Assembly (NCBI GenBank): GCA_003134375.1
Contig: PLAY01000082.1
Location: forward strand, 1-34,286
DNA: 34,286 nt
Direction of reading: 5' to 3'
Origin: Limisphaerales bacterium
Lineage (GTDB): Bacteria > Verrucomicrobiota > Verrucomicrobiia > Limisphaerales > UBA11358
Part shown: piece after piece, positions 23,805-32,668 of the stretch
Layout of the letters: each line of letters begins with the position of its first letter
Position numbering within the stretch: position 1 is the first letter of the stretch
The notes under the pieces: generated by a model
What the model saw: the letters and a program-made list of their open reading frames with translations, nothing else
Told to the model about the DNA's origin: nothing
The model's database searches: none
Translations under genes and position numbers: made by a program

Positions 23805-24389
23805 ATGAATTTGTCTGGTCGAGAGTCGAGAGTCGAGAGTCGAGCGCCGAAACCCGGCGTGCGCGTGGCGAATTCTTGTCACGTTTCACGTTTCACGTTT
23901 CACGCGTCCGCTTTCACACTCGTCGAACTGCTGCTCGTCCTGGCGCTGCTGGTCATCATCACCTCGCTCGTGGCGCCGGCCATGTCGAATTTCATCCGCG
24001 CCCGCGCGGTGGACTCCGAGGCGCGCCGCCTGTTCGCGCTGATGCACGCCGGCCAGAGCCGCGCGGTCTCGGAAGGCCTGCCGATGATGCTTTGGGTGGA
24101 CGAAAAACAGGCCGCCTACGGGCTTACTGCGGAAACGCCCCCGTCGGGCGGTGACCCGAAGGCGGAAAATCTGACGCTCGACGAAAATGTGCAGATTGCG
24201 GTCCTGAACGCCGGGGCAACCGCTTTGACGACGTTCCAGAACCTGCCGGCCATCCGCTTTTTGGCGGACGGCACCATTGATGAAAACAGTCCGCAAACGT
24301 TGCGCCTGGCCGACGCCAAAGGCAATGCCCTCTGGCTGGTCGAAGCGCGCAACCACATGGGTTATGAAATTCGGGATACCGACAAATAA
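23805..24389 (+). CDS. gspH: Minor pseudopilin GspH with repeat-encoded leader
   Basis: 194 residues. Prepilin site HASA|FTLVELLLVLALLVIITSLVAPAM; following regions (SEARRLFALMHAGQSRAVSEGLPMMLWVDE) match the GspH/FimT style. The 36-residue leader MNLSGRESRVESRAP...CHVSRFTFHA is read from two heptamer arrays, GTCGAGA x4 and ACGTTTC x3. Starts directly after the gspG stop (ATG 23805). No alternative start lies between the repeats and the cleavage site, so the repeats are translated. Confidence 0.9.
   Translation: MNLSGRESRVESRAPKPGVRVANSCHVSRFTFHASAFTLVELLLVLALLVIITSLVAPAMSNFIRARAVDSEARRLFALMHAGQSRAVSEGLPMMLWVDEKQAAYGLTAETPPSGGDPKAENLTLDENVQIAVLNAGATALTTFQNLPAIRFLADGTIDENSPQTLRLADAKGNALWLVEARNHMGYEIRDTDK
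23818..23904. repeat. Two heptamer arrays in gspH leader
   Basis: GTCGAGA repeated from 23818 to 23844 (three full units and a 6-base partial), then ACGTTTC repeated from 23881 to about 23904. Period is exactly 7 in both. The first array is identical to one at 24853-24879 in gspJ. Confidence 0.92.
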
Positions 24390-24828
24390 AGGTAGGGACG
24401 CCGCGCTGCGGCGTCCGGTCGGCGCAGCGCGCCGACCCTACCACAAATCCGCCTTCACGCTGATCGAGGTGCTGGCGGCGCTGCTGTTCCTGGCCATCGT
24501 GATTCCGGCGGCGGTGGAGGCGCTGCATCTGGCCAGCCTTGCCGGCGTGGTCGCCGTCCGCAAAGGCGCCGCGGCGCGCGTGGCGGACCGGATTTTAAAC
24601 GAAAGCATCGTGACGACCAACTGGAACACCGGCACGCAAAACGGAACGGTCACGGAAGGCGCGCAGGAATTCCGCTGGACGTTGACCAGCCAGAACTGGC
24701 CGGTGGACGCCATGGAACTCATCACCGCGGAAGTGAAGTATTCCGCCCAGGGCCGTGATTATTCCGTGAAACTGTGTACGCTGGCCAATCCGCAAACGCT
24801 GACCACGACGATGGGTTCGCAACCATGA
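24364..24828 (+). CDS. gspI: Minor pseudopilin GspI with palindrome-encoded leader
   Basis: 154 residues. Prepilin site YHKSA|FTLIEVLAALLFLAIVIPAAVEAL, then a small globular part ending in SAQGRDYSVKLCTLANPQ, consistent with the compact GspI family. Start ATG 24364 overlaps the end of gspH by 26 bases. The 30-residue leader contains GRDAALRRPVGAARRPYH, read from a 52-bp palindrome. Overlaps gspJ by 4 bases (ATGA). Confidence 0.88.
   Translation: MKFGIPTNKGRDAALRRPVGAARRPYHKSAFTLIEVLAALLFLAIVIPAAVEALHLASLAGVVAVRKGAAARVADRILNESIVTTNWNTGTQNGTVTEGAQEFRWTLTSQNWPVDAMELITAEVKYSAQGRDYSVKLCTLANPQTLTTTMGSQP
24391..24442. repeat. Cruciform palindrome in gspI leader
   Basis: Outer arms GGTAGGG (24391-24397) and CCCTACC (24436-24442) enclose two inner hairpins, GACGCCGC-GCT-GCGGCGTC and GGTCGGCGC-AGC-GCGCCGACC, forming a three-way structure. 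Begins one base after the gspH stop. Confidence 0.92.
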
Positions 24829-25604
24829 AAATCAATTCAAACAACCGCTCCGGTCGAGAGTCGAGAGTCGAGAGTCGAGTACCAACACACGACGCACGGG
24901 AGAATTTTTGCCCGCGTCACCCGTCACCCGTCACCCGTCACTCCTCTGCCGCGTTTACACTCATCGAGATGATCCTGGCGGTGGGCGTCTCCGCCATCGT
25001 GCTGGTGGCCATCAATGCCGTGCTTTTCAGCGCCCTGCACCTGCGCGAAGTCACCCAGGCCGCGGTGGATGACGCCACGCCCCTGGACCAGGCGATCACC
25101 ATCCTGCGCCGTGACCTGCAATGCGCCGTGTCGCCGGAACCCAACGGCGTTTTGACCGGCGATTTCAAGGCCGGCAATGTGACCAGCCTCGGCCTCAGCC
25201 AGCCAGTGGACGTCGAAATATTCACCGCCACCGGCGCGCTGCATGAAAACGAACCGTGGGGCGACATCCAACGAGTCACCTACGAATTGAAAGACCCTGC
25301 CATCCGCACCGCCGCCGGCAAGGACCTCGTCCGCAGCATCACGCGCAATCTGTTAAGCTCGACCACGCTGGACGTCCAGGACCAGCCGCTTTTGAGCGGC
25401 GTGGAAAGCATCAAGTTTTCATGTTTCGACGGCACGCAATGGTATGATGCCTGGGACACCACCGACACCACCACGGCCAACACCAACCTGCCGGCCGCCG
25501 TCCGGGTCCTCATCCAGATGGCGGGAAACAACACGGACAACACACGCCCGCAGCCAATTCAAATCCTGGTGCCGATAGATTCGCAATCGCGCACGAACAC
25601 CTGA
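24825..25604 (+). CDS. gspJ: Minor pseudopilin GspJ with repeat-encoded leader
   Basis: 259 residues. Prepilin site RHSSAA|FTLIEMILAVGVSAIVLVAINAV; then TPLDQAITILRRDLQCAV and VRSITRNLL, typical of GspJ. The 43-residue leader is the longest of the group with gspK and is read from GTCGAGA x4 and GTCACCC x4 arrays. ATG 24825 overlaps the gspI stop. C-terminal VRVLIQMAGNNTDNT... also fits the family. Confidence 0.9.
   Translation: MKINSNNRSGRESRVESRVPTHDARENFCPRHPSPVTRHSSAAFTLIEMILAVGVSAIVLVAINAVLFSALHLREVTQAAVDDATPLDQAITILRRDLQCAVSPEPNGVLTGDFKAGNVTSLGLSQPVDVEIFTATGALHENEPWGDIQRVTYELKDPAIRTAAGKDLVRSITRNLLSSTTLDVQDQPLLSGVESIKFSCFDGTQWYDAWDTTDTTTANTNLPAAVRVLIQMAGNNTDNTRPQPIQILVPIDSQSRTNT
24853..24942. 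repeat. Two heptamer arrays in gspJ leader
   Basis: GTCGAGA units 24853-24879, identical in sequence and copy number to 23818-23844, then GTCACCC units 24916-24942 (last one GTCACTC). Same two-array layout as in gspH but with a different second heptamer. Confidence 0.92.
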
Positions 25605-25605
25605 A

Positions 25606-27053
<1,448 letters not shown>

Positions 27054-27057
<4 letters not shown>

Positions 27058-28511
27058 ACCAGATTTTGAAAATCAATTTTTTGAGACGCAAAAAGTTGAC
27101 GGGCCTGCTCGGCCTCAACTTCGATGGCAGCCGCCTTGACGGTGTCGTGCTCCGCCGCACCAACGGCTCGCTGCAACTCCAGCAGTCGTTCTCGGCGACC
27201 CTCTCGCTCGATCCGCTCACGGCGGCGCCCGAACTGGTCGGACGCGAAATTCGCAACCACCTCGAAACTGCCGGCGTGCGCCAACGCCACTGCGTGGTGG
27301 GCGTGCCGTTGAAGTGGATGCTCACGGCACAAACCGAATTGCCGCCGTTGCCGGAGGCGGATGCCGCGAGCCTGCTGCAACTGGAGGCGGAACGCGGATT
27401 TCCGTGCGACGTCACGACGTTGCGGCTCGCCCATTCGCGCTGCCCGTTGCCGGCCGGCAAACAACTCGTGACCCTGGCGGGAATCCTCAACAGCCAGCTC
27501 ACATCGCTGGAACAGGTCCTGGCGGCGGCCAAATTGAAACCGGTCAGCTTTTCACCCGGCGTGACGGCTTTGCAGCCGCCGGCGGCGGAAACTTCCAGCG
27601 GAGTGCTGGCCCTGGCCATCGGCGAGAGTCAGGTGTCCCTGCAAATCACCTGTGGCGGCGGCGTGGCGGCCCTGCGCACGCTGGAAGGCGCCATCGAGAA
27701 TGAAGGCTCGCGGCGCGCCCTCCATACCGGCTATGTCGCGCGGGAAGTTCGCATCACGCTCGGGCAGTTGCCCGCCGGACTGCGCGCCTCCGTCCGCCGC
27801 ATCCGTATTTTCGGCCCGCCCGACCTGGCGCAGCAACTGGCCGACGAAATGGAATTGCGGTTTGAACCGGCCGGCCTGGGCGTCGAACCGGTTACGAAGT
27901 ATTCGCCGGACGAATTCGGCGTCCAGCTTCCGCCCGACGCACCCGTTTCCCCGGCCTTCAGCCTGGCCGCCCGGTGGCTGACGGGACAAACGCCGGCCTT
28001 CGAATTCCTGCCGCCCAAACCGACGGCCTGGCAGCAAATCATCACCAAGTATTCCTCCAGCCGGCTGCGCTCCGCCGGCGCGACGGCCGCCGGCATCGTC
28101 GCCATCGTCGGCGGATTGTTTTTGTTCCAGGAAATCCAGCTCCTCCGGCTGCGTTCGCAATGGTCGGGGATGTCGGCCAAGGTCAGGGAACTGGATGGCA
28201 TCCAGCAGCAAATCCAGAAATACCGGCCGTGGTTCGACGAGTCGTTCCGCAGCCTGAGCATTTTAAAGCAGCTCACGACGGCGTTCCCCGAGGACGGCGC
28301 CGTCACGGCCAAGACGGTGGAAATCCGCGACGGCAACGTGGTGAACTGTTCCGGCACGGCGCGGGACAACGCCGCCCTGCTGCGGATGTTGAGCCAGTTG
28401 CGCGCGGCGGACGGCGTGACCGACTTGAAGGTGGATCAGATCCGCGGCAAAGCGCCGATGCAATTTACGTTCGACTTTCATTGGAACAAAGGAGGCGGCA
28501 ATGAAAATTGA
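27054..28511 (+). CDS. gspL: GspL/PilM-PilN-like inner-membrane protein
   Basis: 485 residues. The N-terminal part (about 15-310) has an actin-like/PilM style (LLGLNFDGSRLDGVVL; HCVVGVPLKWMLTAQ), consistent with the GspL cytoplasmic domain that recruits GspE. One membrane helix, SAGATAAGIVAIVGGLFLFQ (340-359), is followed by a coiled stretch and a periplasmic ferredoxin-like domain (about 400-480). The arrangement equals a PilM-PilN fusion, the known layout of GspL. Overlaps both neighbours. Confidence 0.85.
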
Positions 28512-29043
28512 AAACCGCCAGCAACTGTTGATTGCGCTGACCATCGCGGTGGGCGTGCTTTACGCGGCCGACCAGGTGGTCATTGAACCGATGTTCGGCT
28601 GGTGGAAAACGCGGGCGAAAACAGTCACCGAACTGCGCGCGCAGGTAAAAAACGGCCGGCGGTTGATCCAGCGCGAGGCCGGCCTCCGCAGCCGTTGGAG
28701 CCAGATGCGCACGAACACCCTGCCGGAGAATCCTTCACTGGCGGAGCAGCAGACGCTCAAGGCCTTTGACAGTTGGGCCCGGGAGAGCGGCGCCGACGTC
28801 ACCGGCATCACGCCCCAGTGGAACAACGATTCGCCGGACTACCTCACGCTCAACTGCCGCCTTGAGGCGGCCGGCGACCTCGGCACCCTCAGCCGGTTTG
28901 TCTATGACCTCGAAAAAGATCCGATGGCGCTCAAACTTGAAACGGTGGAACTCAGCGCCCGCGACACCACCGGCCAGCAACTCACCCTCGACCTGCAAAT
29001 CAGCGGGCTGGTGCTCGTTTCGCAATCCCAATCCAAACCATGA
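28501..29043 (+). CDS. gspM: GspM-like inner-membrane protein
   Basis: 180 residues, one N-terminal membrane helix (LLIALTIAVGVLYAADQVV), a short coiled region (VTELRAQVKNGRRLIQREAG) and a periplasmic ferredoxin-like domain resembling PilO/GspM (LNCRLEAAGDLGTLSRFVYDLEKDP). Position after gspL with an 11-base overlap supports the GspM role as GspL partner. Sequence in this family is weakly conserved, so the call depends on context. Confidence 0.8.
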   Translation: MKIENRQQLLIALTIAVGVLYAADQVVIEPMFGWWKTRAKTVTELRAQVKNGRRLIQREAGLRSRWSQMRTNTLPENPSLAEQQTLKAFDSWARESGADVTGITPQWNNDSPDYLTLNCRLEAAGDLGTLSRFVYDLEKDPMALKLETVELSARDTTGQQLTLDLQISGLVLVSQSQSKP

Positions 29044-29771
29044 ACCCGGCACGATACAACCAAAATCACCCCGGCTCCGACCCGGGTCTTTTCCTGGGAG
29101 CGCTGGCGTCTCGCCGGCGTGTGGACGAGGGACTGGCCGGCGGGACGCCGGCGCTCCCAGGAACTGCGCTTCGGTATTGGAACGCAAGCCGCAGACTCCG
29201 GACGGTGGCCGTGCTCGCCGCACTCGGGGTGCTCCTGGCCAATGGCCGGCCGGCCGCCGCGCAGACGACCAACGCCCCCGCCGCCACGAATTATTCGTCG
29301 TTCCAGATCATCGTGGACCGGAACATTTTTGACCCCAACCGTTATGCGCATGCGTCACACAGCCGCGGACGCTCCGTCTCCAAGTCGGCGCCCTACTTTT
29401 CGCTGGTCGGCACATTGAGCAGCCGGAATGGCATGCTCGCCTTCTTTGACGGGAACGATTCCGATTATCGCAAGGTACTCGCCCCGGACGGAGTCATTGC
29501 CGGTTACAAGGTGGCGGAAATCACGCTGCGCGGCGTCAAGCTGACTTCCACCAACAAGCCGGTGGTAATGCAAGTTGGCGCGCAGATGCGGCAGGAAGGC
29601 AAGGGCGAATGGCAACTGGCCGAATCGGGCGAATTGCCGGCCACCACGGCCGGAAATGAAACCCCGGCGACGGACGAAACACCCGCGGCCACCCCGGCTT
29701 CGGGTGCCGGCAGTGAACCCAATGACGTCCTCAAGAAACTCATGCAACAAAGAGAACAGGAATTAAAATGA
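29040..29771 (+). CDS. gspC: GspC/PilP-like linker protein with repeat-encoded N-terminus
   Basis: 243 residues. After a hydrophobic segment (TVAVLAALGVLLANGRPAAAQ, about 59-79) comes a homology-region domain: SSFQIIVDRNIFDPNR, YFSLVGTLSSRNGMLAFF, KVLAPDGVIAGYKVAEITLRGVKL, the usual GspC HR/PilP beta pattern that contacts secretin N0. The tail is Pro/Thr/Glu-rich and helical at the end. Codons 19-41 are a 69-bp inverted-repeat element, so the cytoplasmic N-terminus is unusually long. ATGA overlaps at both ends. Confidence 0.8.
   Translation: MNPARYNQNHPGSDPGLFLGALASRRRVDEGLAGGTPALPGTALRYWNASRRLRTVAVLAALGVLLANGRPAAAQTTNAPAATNYSSFQIIVDRNIFDPNRYAHASHSRGRSVSKSAPYFSLVGTLSSRNGMLAFFDGNDSDYRKVLAPDGVIAGYKVAEITLRGVKLTSTNKPVVMQVGAQMRQEGKGEWQLAESGELPATTAGNETPATDETPAATPASGAGSEPNDVLKKLMQQREQELK
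29093..29161. repeat. Inverted repeat in gspC N-terminus
   Basis: CCTGGGAGCGCTGGCGTCTC... (29093-29118) and its inverse (29136-29161): 26-base arms with two mismatches and a 17-base loop. 69 bp, a multiple of three, so the gspC frame is kept. Confidence 0.9.
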
Positions 29772-31141
29772 AAACCTTGATTCGACGAACCCTCGTGACG
29801 CTGTGCGTTTCGGGACTGATCATGTCAGCGGCCACACAAACGGCTCTTGGCCAGCCGGACGCCGGGCCGGGACCCGGCGATGTCCCGCCGCCGGACGTAG
29901 GCGCGCTGAACGAACAGCCGGCAACCAACCAGCCCGCCGCGCCAACAACGGGTGTTCAACCCGCCACGCCGGCAAAAACAGCGCCGACGGCGGCCGTTCC
30001 CACCGTGGTGCAGGATTCCACCCTCGCGCCGACCGTCGGCACGAATTTTGACGAATTGAGTCTGAACTTTCGCAATGCGCCGCTGGAGATGGTCCTGAAT
30101 TATCTCAGCGATGCCGCTGGGTTTATCATCGTGATGGACACGCAGGTCCGGGGCAATGTGAGCGTCATCAGCAGCCATCCCATGAACCGGAATGAAGCGG
30201 TGGACCTGCTTAATGCCGTCCTGAACAAGAACGGTTACGCCGCCATACGCGACGGGCGGACCTTGACGATTCTGGACAAGAACGACGCGAAGACGCGGAA
30301 CATCCCGGTCAAGACCAGCAACAACCCGGACAGCATTCCGAATAACGCCGAGATCGTCACGCAGATCATCCCCATCCGGTTCGTGGAGGCCCGGCAATTG
30401 GTGACGGATTTGTCTTCGTTCGTTTCACCCCAGGCGACGATTGTCGCCAATGAGGCTGGCAATTCGATTGTGGTCACCGACACGCAATCGAACATCCGGC
30501 ATCTCACCGAAATCATCAAGGCGATTGACAGCAGCGCCGAGGGGGAAACGGAAATCCGCGTGTTCCATTTGACCCACGCCAGCCCGACCGACGTGGCCAG
30601 TGAATTGGGCCAGATTTTCCCGACGAGCGGCACCTCGGGCAGCCAGGCCCAGTCGCCCTTCCGGTTCGGTGGCGGAGGTGGTGGCGCGGGCGGCGGTGGT
30701 CCGGCCCAGTTTTTTGCCCGGATGGCAGCGGCGAATGCCGGCGGTGGCACGGGCACCAGTCAAAACTCCCGGATCCAAAAGCAGACGCAGGTCGTCGCCG
30801 TGGCGGACCAGCGCACTTCGTCCGTCATCGTGACCGCCTCCAAGGATTTGATGCAGGAAATCGCCGGGATGATGGAACAACTGGATGTGCCTTCGGACCG
30901 CGATCAGAGCGTTTATGTTTTCCAGATGAAAAATGGCGATCCGCAGCAGGCGTTGACGGTGCTGCAAAACATGTTCCAGAGCAGCAGCACTTCGCGCAGC
31001 GGCACGAGTTCGTCGTCGCAAAACAGCGCGCTCCAGCAACGCGCTGTGAACGGCACCACCACGATGGGATCGACCACCACCACCACTGGAGTGGGCGGCA
31101 CCAGCACCGGCGGCGGCATTGGCAGCGGGCGGGCGTACTAA
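29768..31141 (+). CDS. gspD: Split secretin, N-terminal part (N0-N1-N2 and half of N3)
   Basis: 457 residues with signal peptide (MKTLIRRTLVTLCVSGLIMSAATQTALG). A Pro/Ala/Thr linker (30-90) is followed by N0 (about 92-180), N1 (IVTQIIPIRFVEARQLVTDL..., 195-255) and N2 (TEIRVFHLTHASPTDVASEL..., 262-374, with a Gly-rich loop 300-330). N3 then begins (SVYVFQMKNGDPQQALTVLQ, 381-400) but runs into a Ser/Thr/Gly-rich tail and stops. The second half of N3 and the barrel are in the next gene. No secretin domain is present in this protein. Confidence 0.9.
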   Translation: MKTLIRRTLVTLCVSGLIMSAATQTALGQPDAGPGPGDVPPPDVGALNEQPATNQPAAPTTGVQPATPAKTAPTAAVPTVVQDSTLAPTVGTNFDELSLNFRNAPLEMVLNYLSDAAGFIIVMDTQVRGNVSVISSHPMNRNEAVDLLNAVLNKNGYAAIRDGRTLTILDKNDAKTRNIPVKTSNNPDSIPNNAEIVTQIIPIRFVEARQLVTDLSSFVSPQATIVANEAGNSIVVTDTQSNIRHLTEIIKAIDSSAEGETEIRVFHLTHASPTDVASELGQIFPTSGTSGSQAQSPFRFGGGGGGAGGGGPAQFFARMAAANAGGGTGTSQNSRIQKQTQVVAVADQRTSSVIVTASKDLMQEIAGMMEQLDVPSDRDQSVYVFQMKNGDPQQALTVLQNMFQSSSTSRSGTSSSSQNSALQQRAVNGTTTMGSTTTTTGVGGTSTGGGIGSGRAY

Positions 31142-31174
31142 AACGCGAACAATTTTTTAATGAAAAGGCAAATT

Positions 31175-32440
31175 ATGAAAACAAACTGTTTCAAAAAATA
31201 TCTCGGCGGCGTTCTGGCCCTGCTTTTCTGCGCCGCAATGGAAATCCATGCCCAGCAGCGCACTGGTGGCGGTGGTGGCGGTGGATTTGGTGGGTTCGGC
31301 GGATTTGGCGGCGGAAACCGCAACAACAACGCCAGCAGTTCCAGCAGCAGCCAATACAACAACAACGGCACGGTGGGCAGCGCGGTCATTTCCGTGGACC
31401 CGGTGACGCACAACATCATCGTCATCGCCGACAAGGAAACCAGCGAGCAAATCGGCAGGGTGGTCGCCAGCCTTGACGCGCCCGAACCGCAGGTGCTCAT
31501 CAAGGTCGTCTTCCTCGAAGTGCAGGACAACACGGCGTCCGCCATCGGTGTTCAGGGCGATTACACCGGCCTCAACAAAAACTTTTCGCAACTCACCGGC
31601 TATATCACCAATTACAGCGCCGGCCAGCAGGCTGGCACTGCCGGCACCATCGCGCCAGTTTATCAGACCTTGAATGTGAACAATAACTTTGGCCTGCCCC
31701 AGTCCCTGGCGGGAGCGACCGGAAATGGCGGTCTCTATCAATTCATGGGCAGCGATTTCAATGCGACGCTCCAGGCCGTCGCCACCGCCGGCAAGGCGCA
31801 GGTGCTGTCGCGCCCGTCCATTCTCGCGCGCGACGGCCAGATGGCGGAGATTGTCGTCGGCCAAAGCGTCTATCTGCCCAGCGGCGTGAGTTTTAGCGCG
31901 GTCGGCAATAGCGCCACCACCGTCCCGACCATCAACGGGACCTATCAAAACGTCGGCATCCAGCTGGACGTCACGCCGTTCATCGGGGCGAACAATCTGA
32001 TTCAAATGATCCTGGAACCACAAATCACGTCCATTGACAGCTCGACGCCCGGCCAGGTGATCGAAGGCGGCAGCATCATTTCGTCCGCCGTGTATGCGCC
32101 CAACATCAACAAACGATCCGCCAACACCGTGGTCGTGACTCCCGACGGCCAGCCCGTCGTCATCGGCGGCCTCATTGCCAATGAAAAGTCCTCCAACGAC
32201 AGCAAAATCCCGATTCTGGGCGACATTCCGGTGCTCGGCCAGTTGTTCCGGTTCAGCGCCAAGTCGAACCAGAAGAGTGAGTTGTTGATCTTCCTCACGC
32301 CGCACATCGTCCAGATGCCGTCACAACTCGCCGCGCTGACCGCGAAGGAAACCGCCCAGTCGCAACTCATCACCAACTCGATTTCGGAGAAGGAACTGGA
32401 TCGGTTCCTGGAACGAGTGCCGGTGAAGAAAAAACCGTAG
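31175..32440 (+). CDS. gspD: Split secretin, C-terminal part (half N3 and outer-membrane barrel)
   Basis: 421 residues from ATG 31175, which has AAGG upstream; ATG 31160 is the alternative. It has its own signal peptide (MKTNCFKKYLGGVLALLFCAAMEIHA). A Gly/Asn/Ser-rich stretch (30-65) leads into the second half of N3 (AVISVDPVTHNIIVIADKET, then IGRVVASLDAPEPQVLIKVVFLEV). The secretin domain follows (about 180-375), with LSRPSILARDGQMAEIVVG, VVIGGLIANE and the signature IPILGDIPVLGQLFRF, and a final helix that may bind a pilotin-like partner. Confidence 0.92.
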   Translation: MKTNCFKKYLGGVLALLFCAAMEIHAQQRTGGGGGGGFGGFGGFGGGNRNNNASSSSSSQYNNNGTVGSAVISVDPVTHNIIVIADKETSEQIGRVVASLDAPEPQVLIKVVFLEVQDNTASAIGVQGDYTGLNKNFSQLTGYITNYSAGQQAGTAGTIAPVYQTLNVNNNFGLPQSLAGATGNGGLYQFMGSDFNATLQAVATAGKAQVLSRPSILARDGQMAEIVVGQSVYLPSGVSFSAVGNSATTVPTINGTYQNVGIQLDVTPFIGANNLIQMILEPQITSIDSSTPGQVIEGGSIISSAVYAPNINKRSANTVVVTPDGQPVVIGGLIANEKSSNDSKIPILGDIPVLGQLFRFSAKSNQKSELLIFLTPHIVQMPSQLAALTAKETAQSQLITNSISEKELDRFLERVPVKKKP

Positions 32441-32518
32441 GATGCAATTATGTTATCTTTGAACGATGGCATGACAGAACCCGAAAAAACGAAGTTCGTT
32501 TGCGCCACATGGCGTAGC

Positions 32519-32609
32519 GCAGGCTTTCCAGCCTGCGGGTTCGGGCGACTTTCCAGTCGCCAGGAGCGGAACTGGAAAGTTCCGCCACCAGCAGACAAGA
32601 ATGTCTGCT
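32519..32609. repeat. Chain of four perfect hairpins with tetraloops
   Basis: GCAGGCT-TTCC-AGCCTGC (32519-32536), GGCGACT-TTCC-AGTCGCC (32544-32561), GCGGAACT-GGAA-AGTTCCGC (32566-32585) and AGCAGACA-AGAA-TGTCTGCT (32590-32609). Each stem is perfect and each loop is 4 bases. Located between the secretin gene and the kinase gene; no terminator T-tract. Confidence 0.92.
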
Positions 32610-32668
32610 CCACAAAAATTCCTGGGCGCATCCAGCTACAACATCGATTTTCAGACTGAAAGCTATTT

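Noticed and set aside
23818-24942. Heptamer arrays considered as CRISPR
   Set aside because: Units are 7 bases with no unique spacers, and they lie inside gspH and gspJ.
31157-32305. 382-codon minus-strand open frame opposite the secretin
   Set aside because: Shadow of the secretin barrel gene.
32450-32659. 69-codon open frame through the four-hairpin chain
   Set aside because: Peptide is essentially the translated repeat; no ribosome-binding site or family. Kept only as a repeat.
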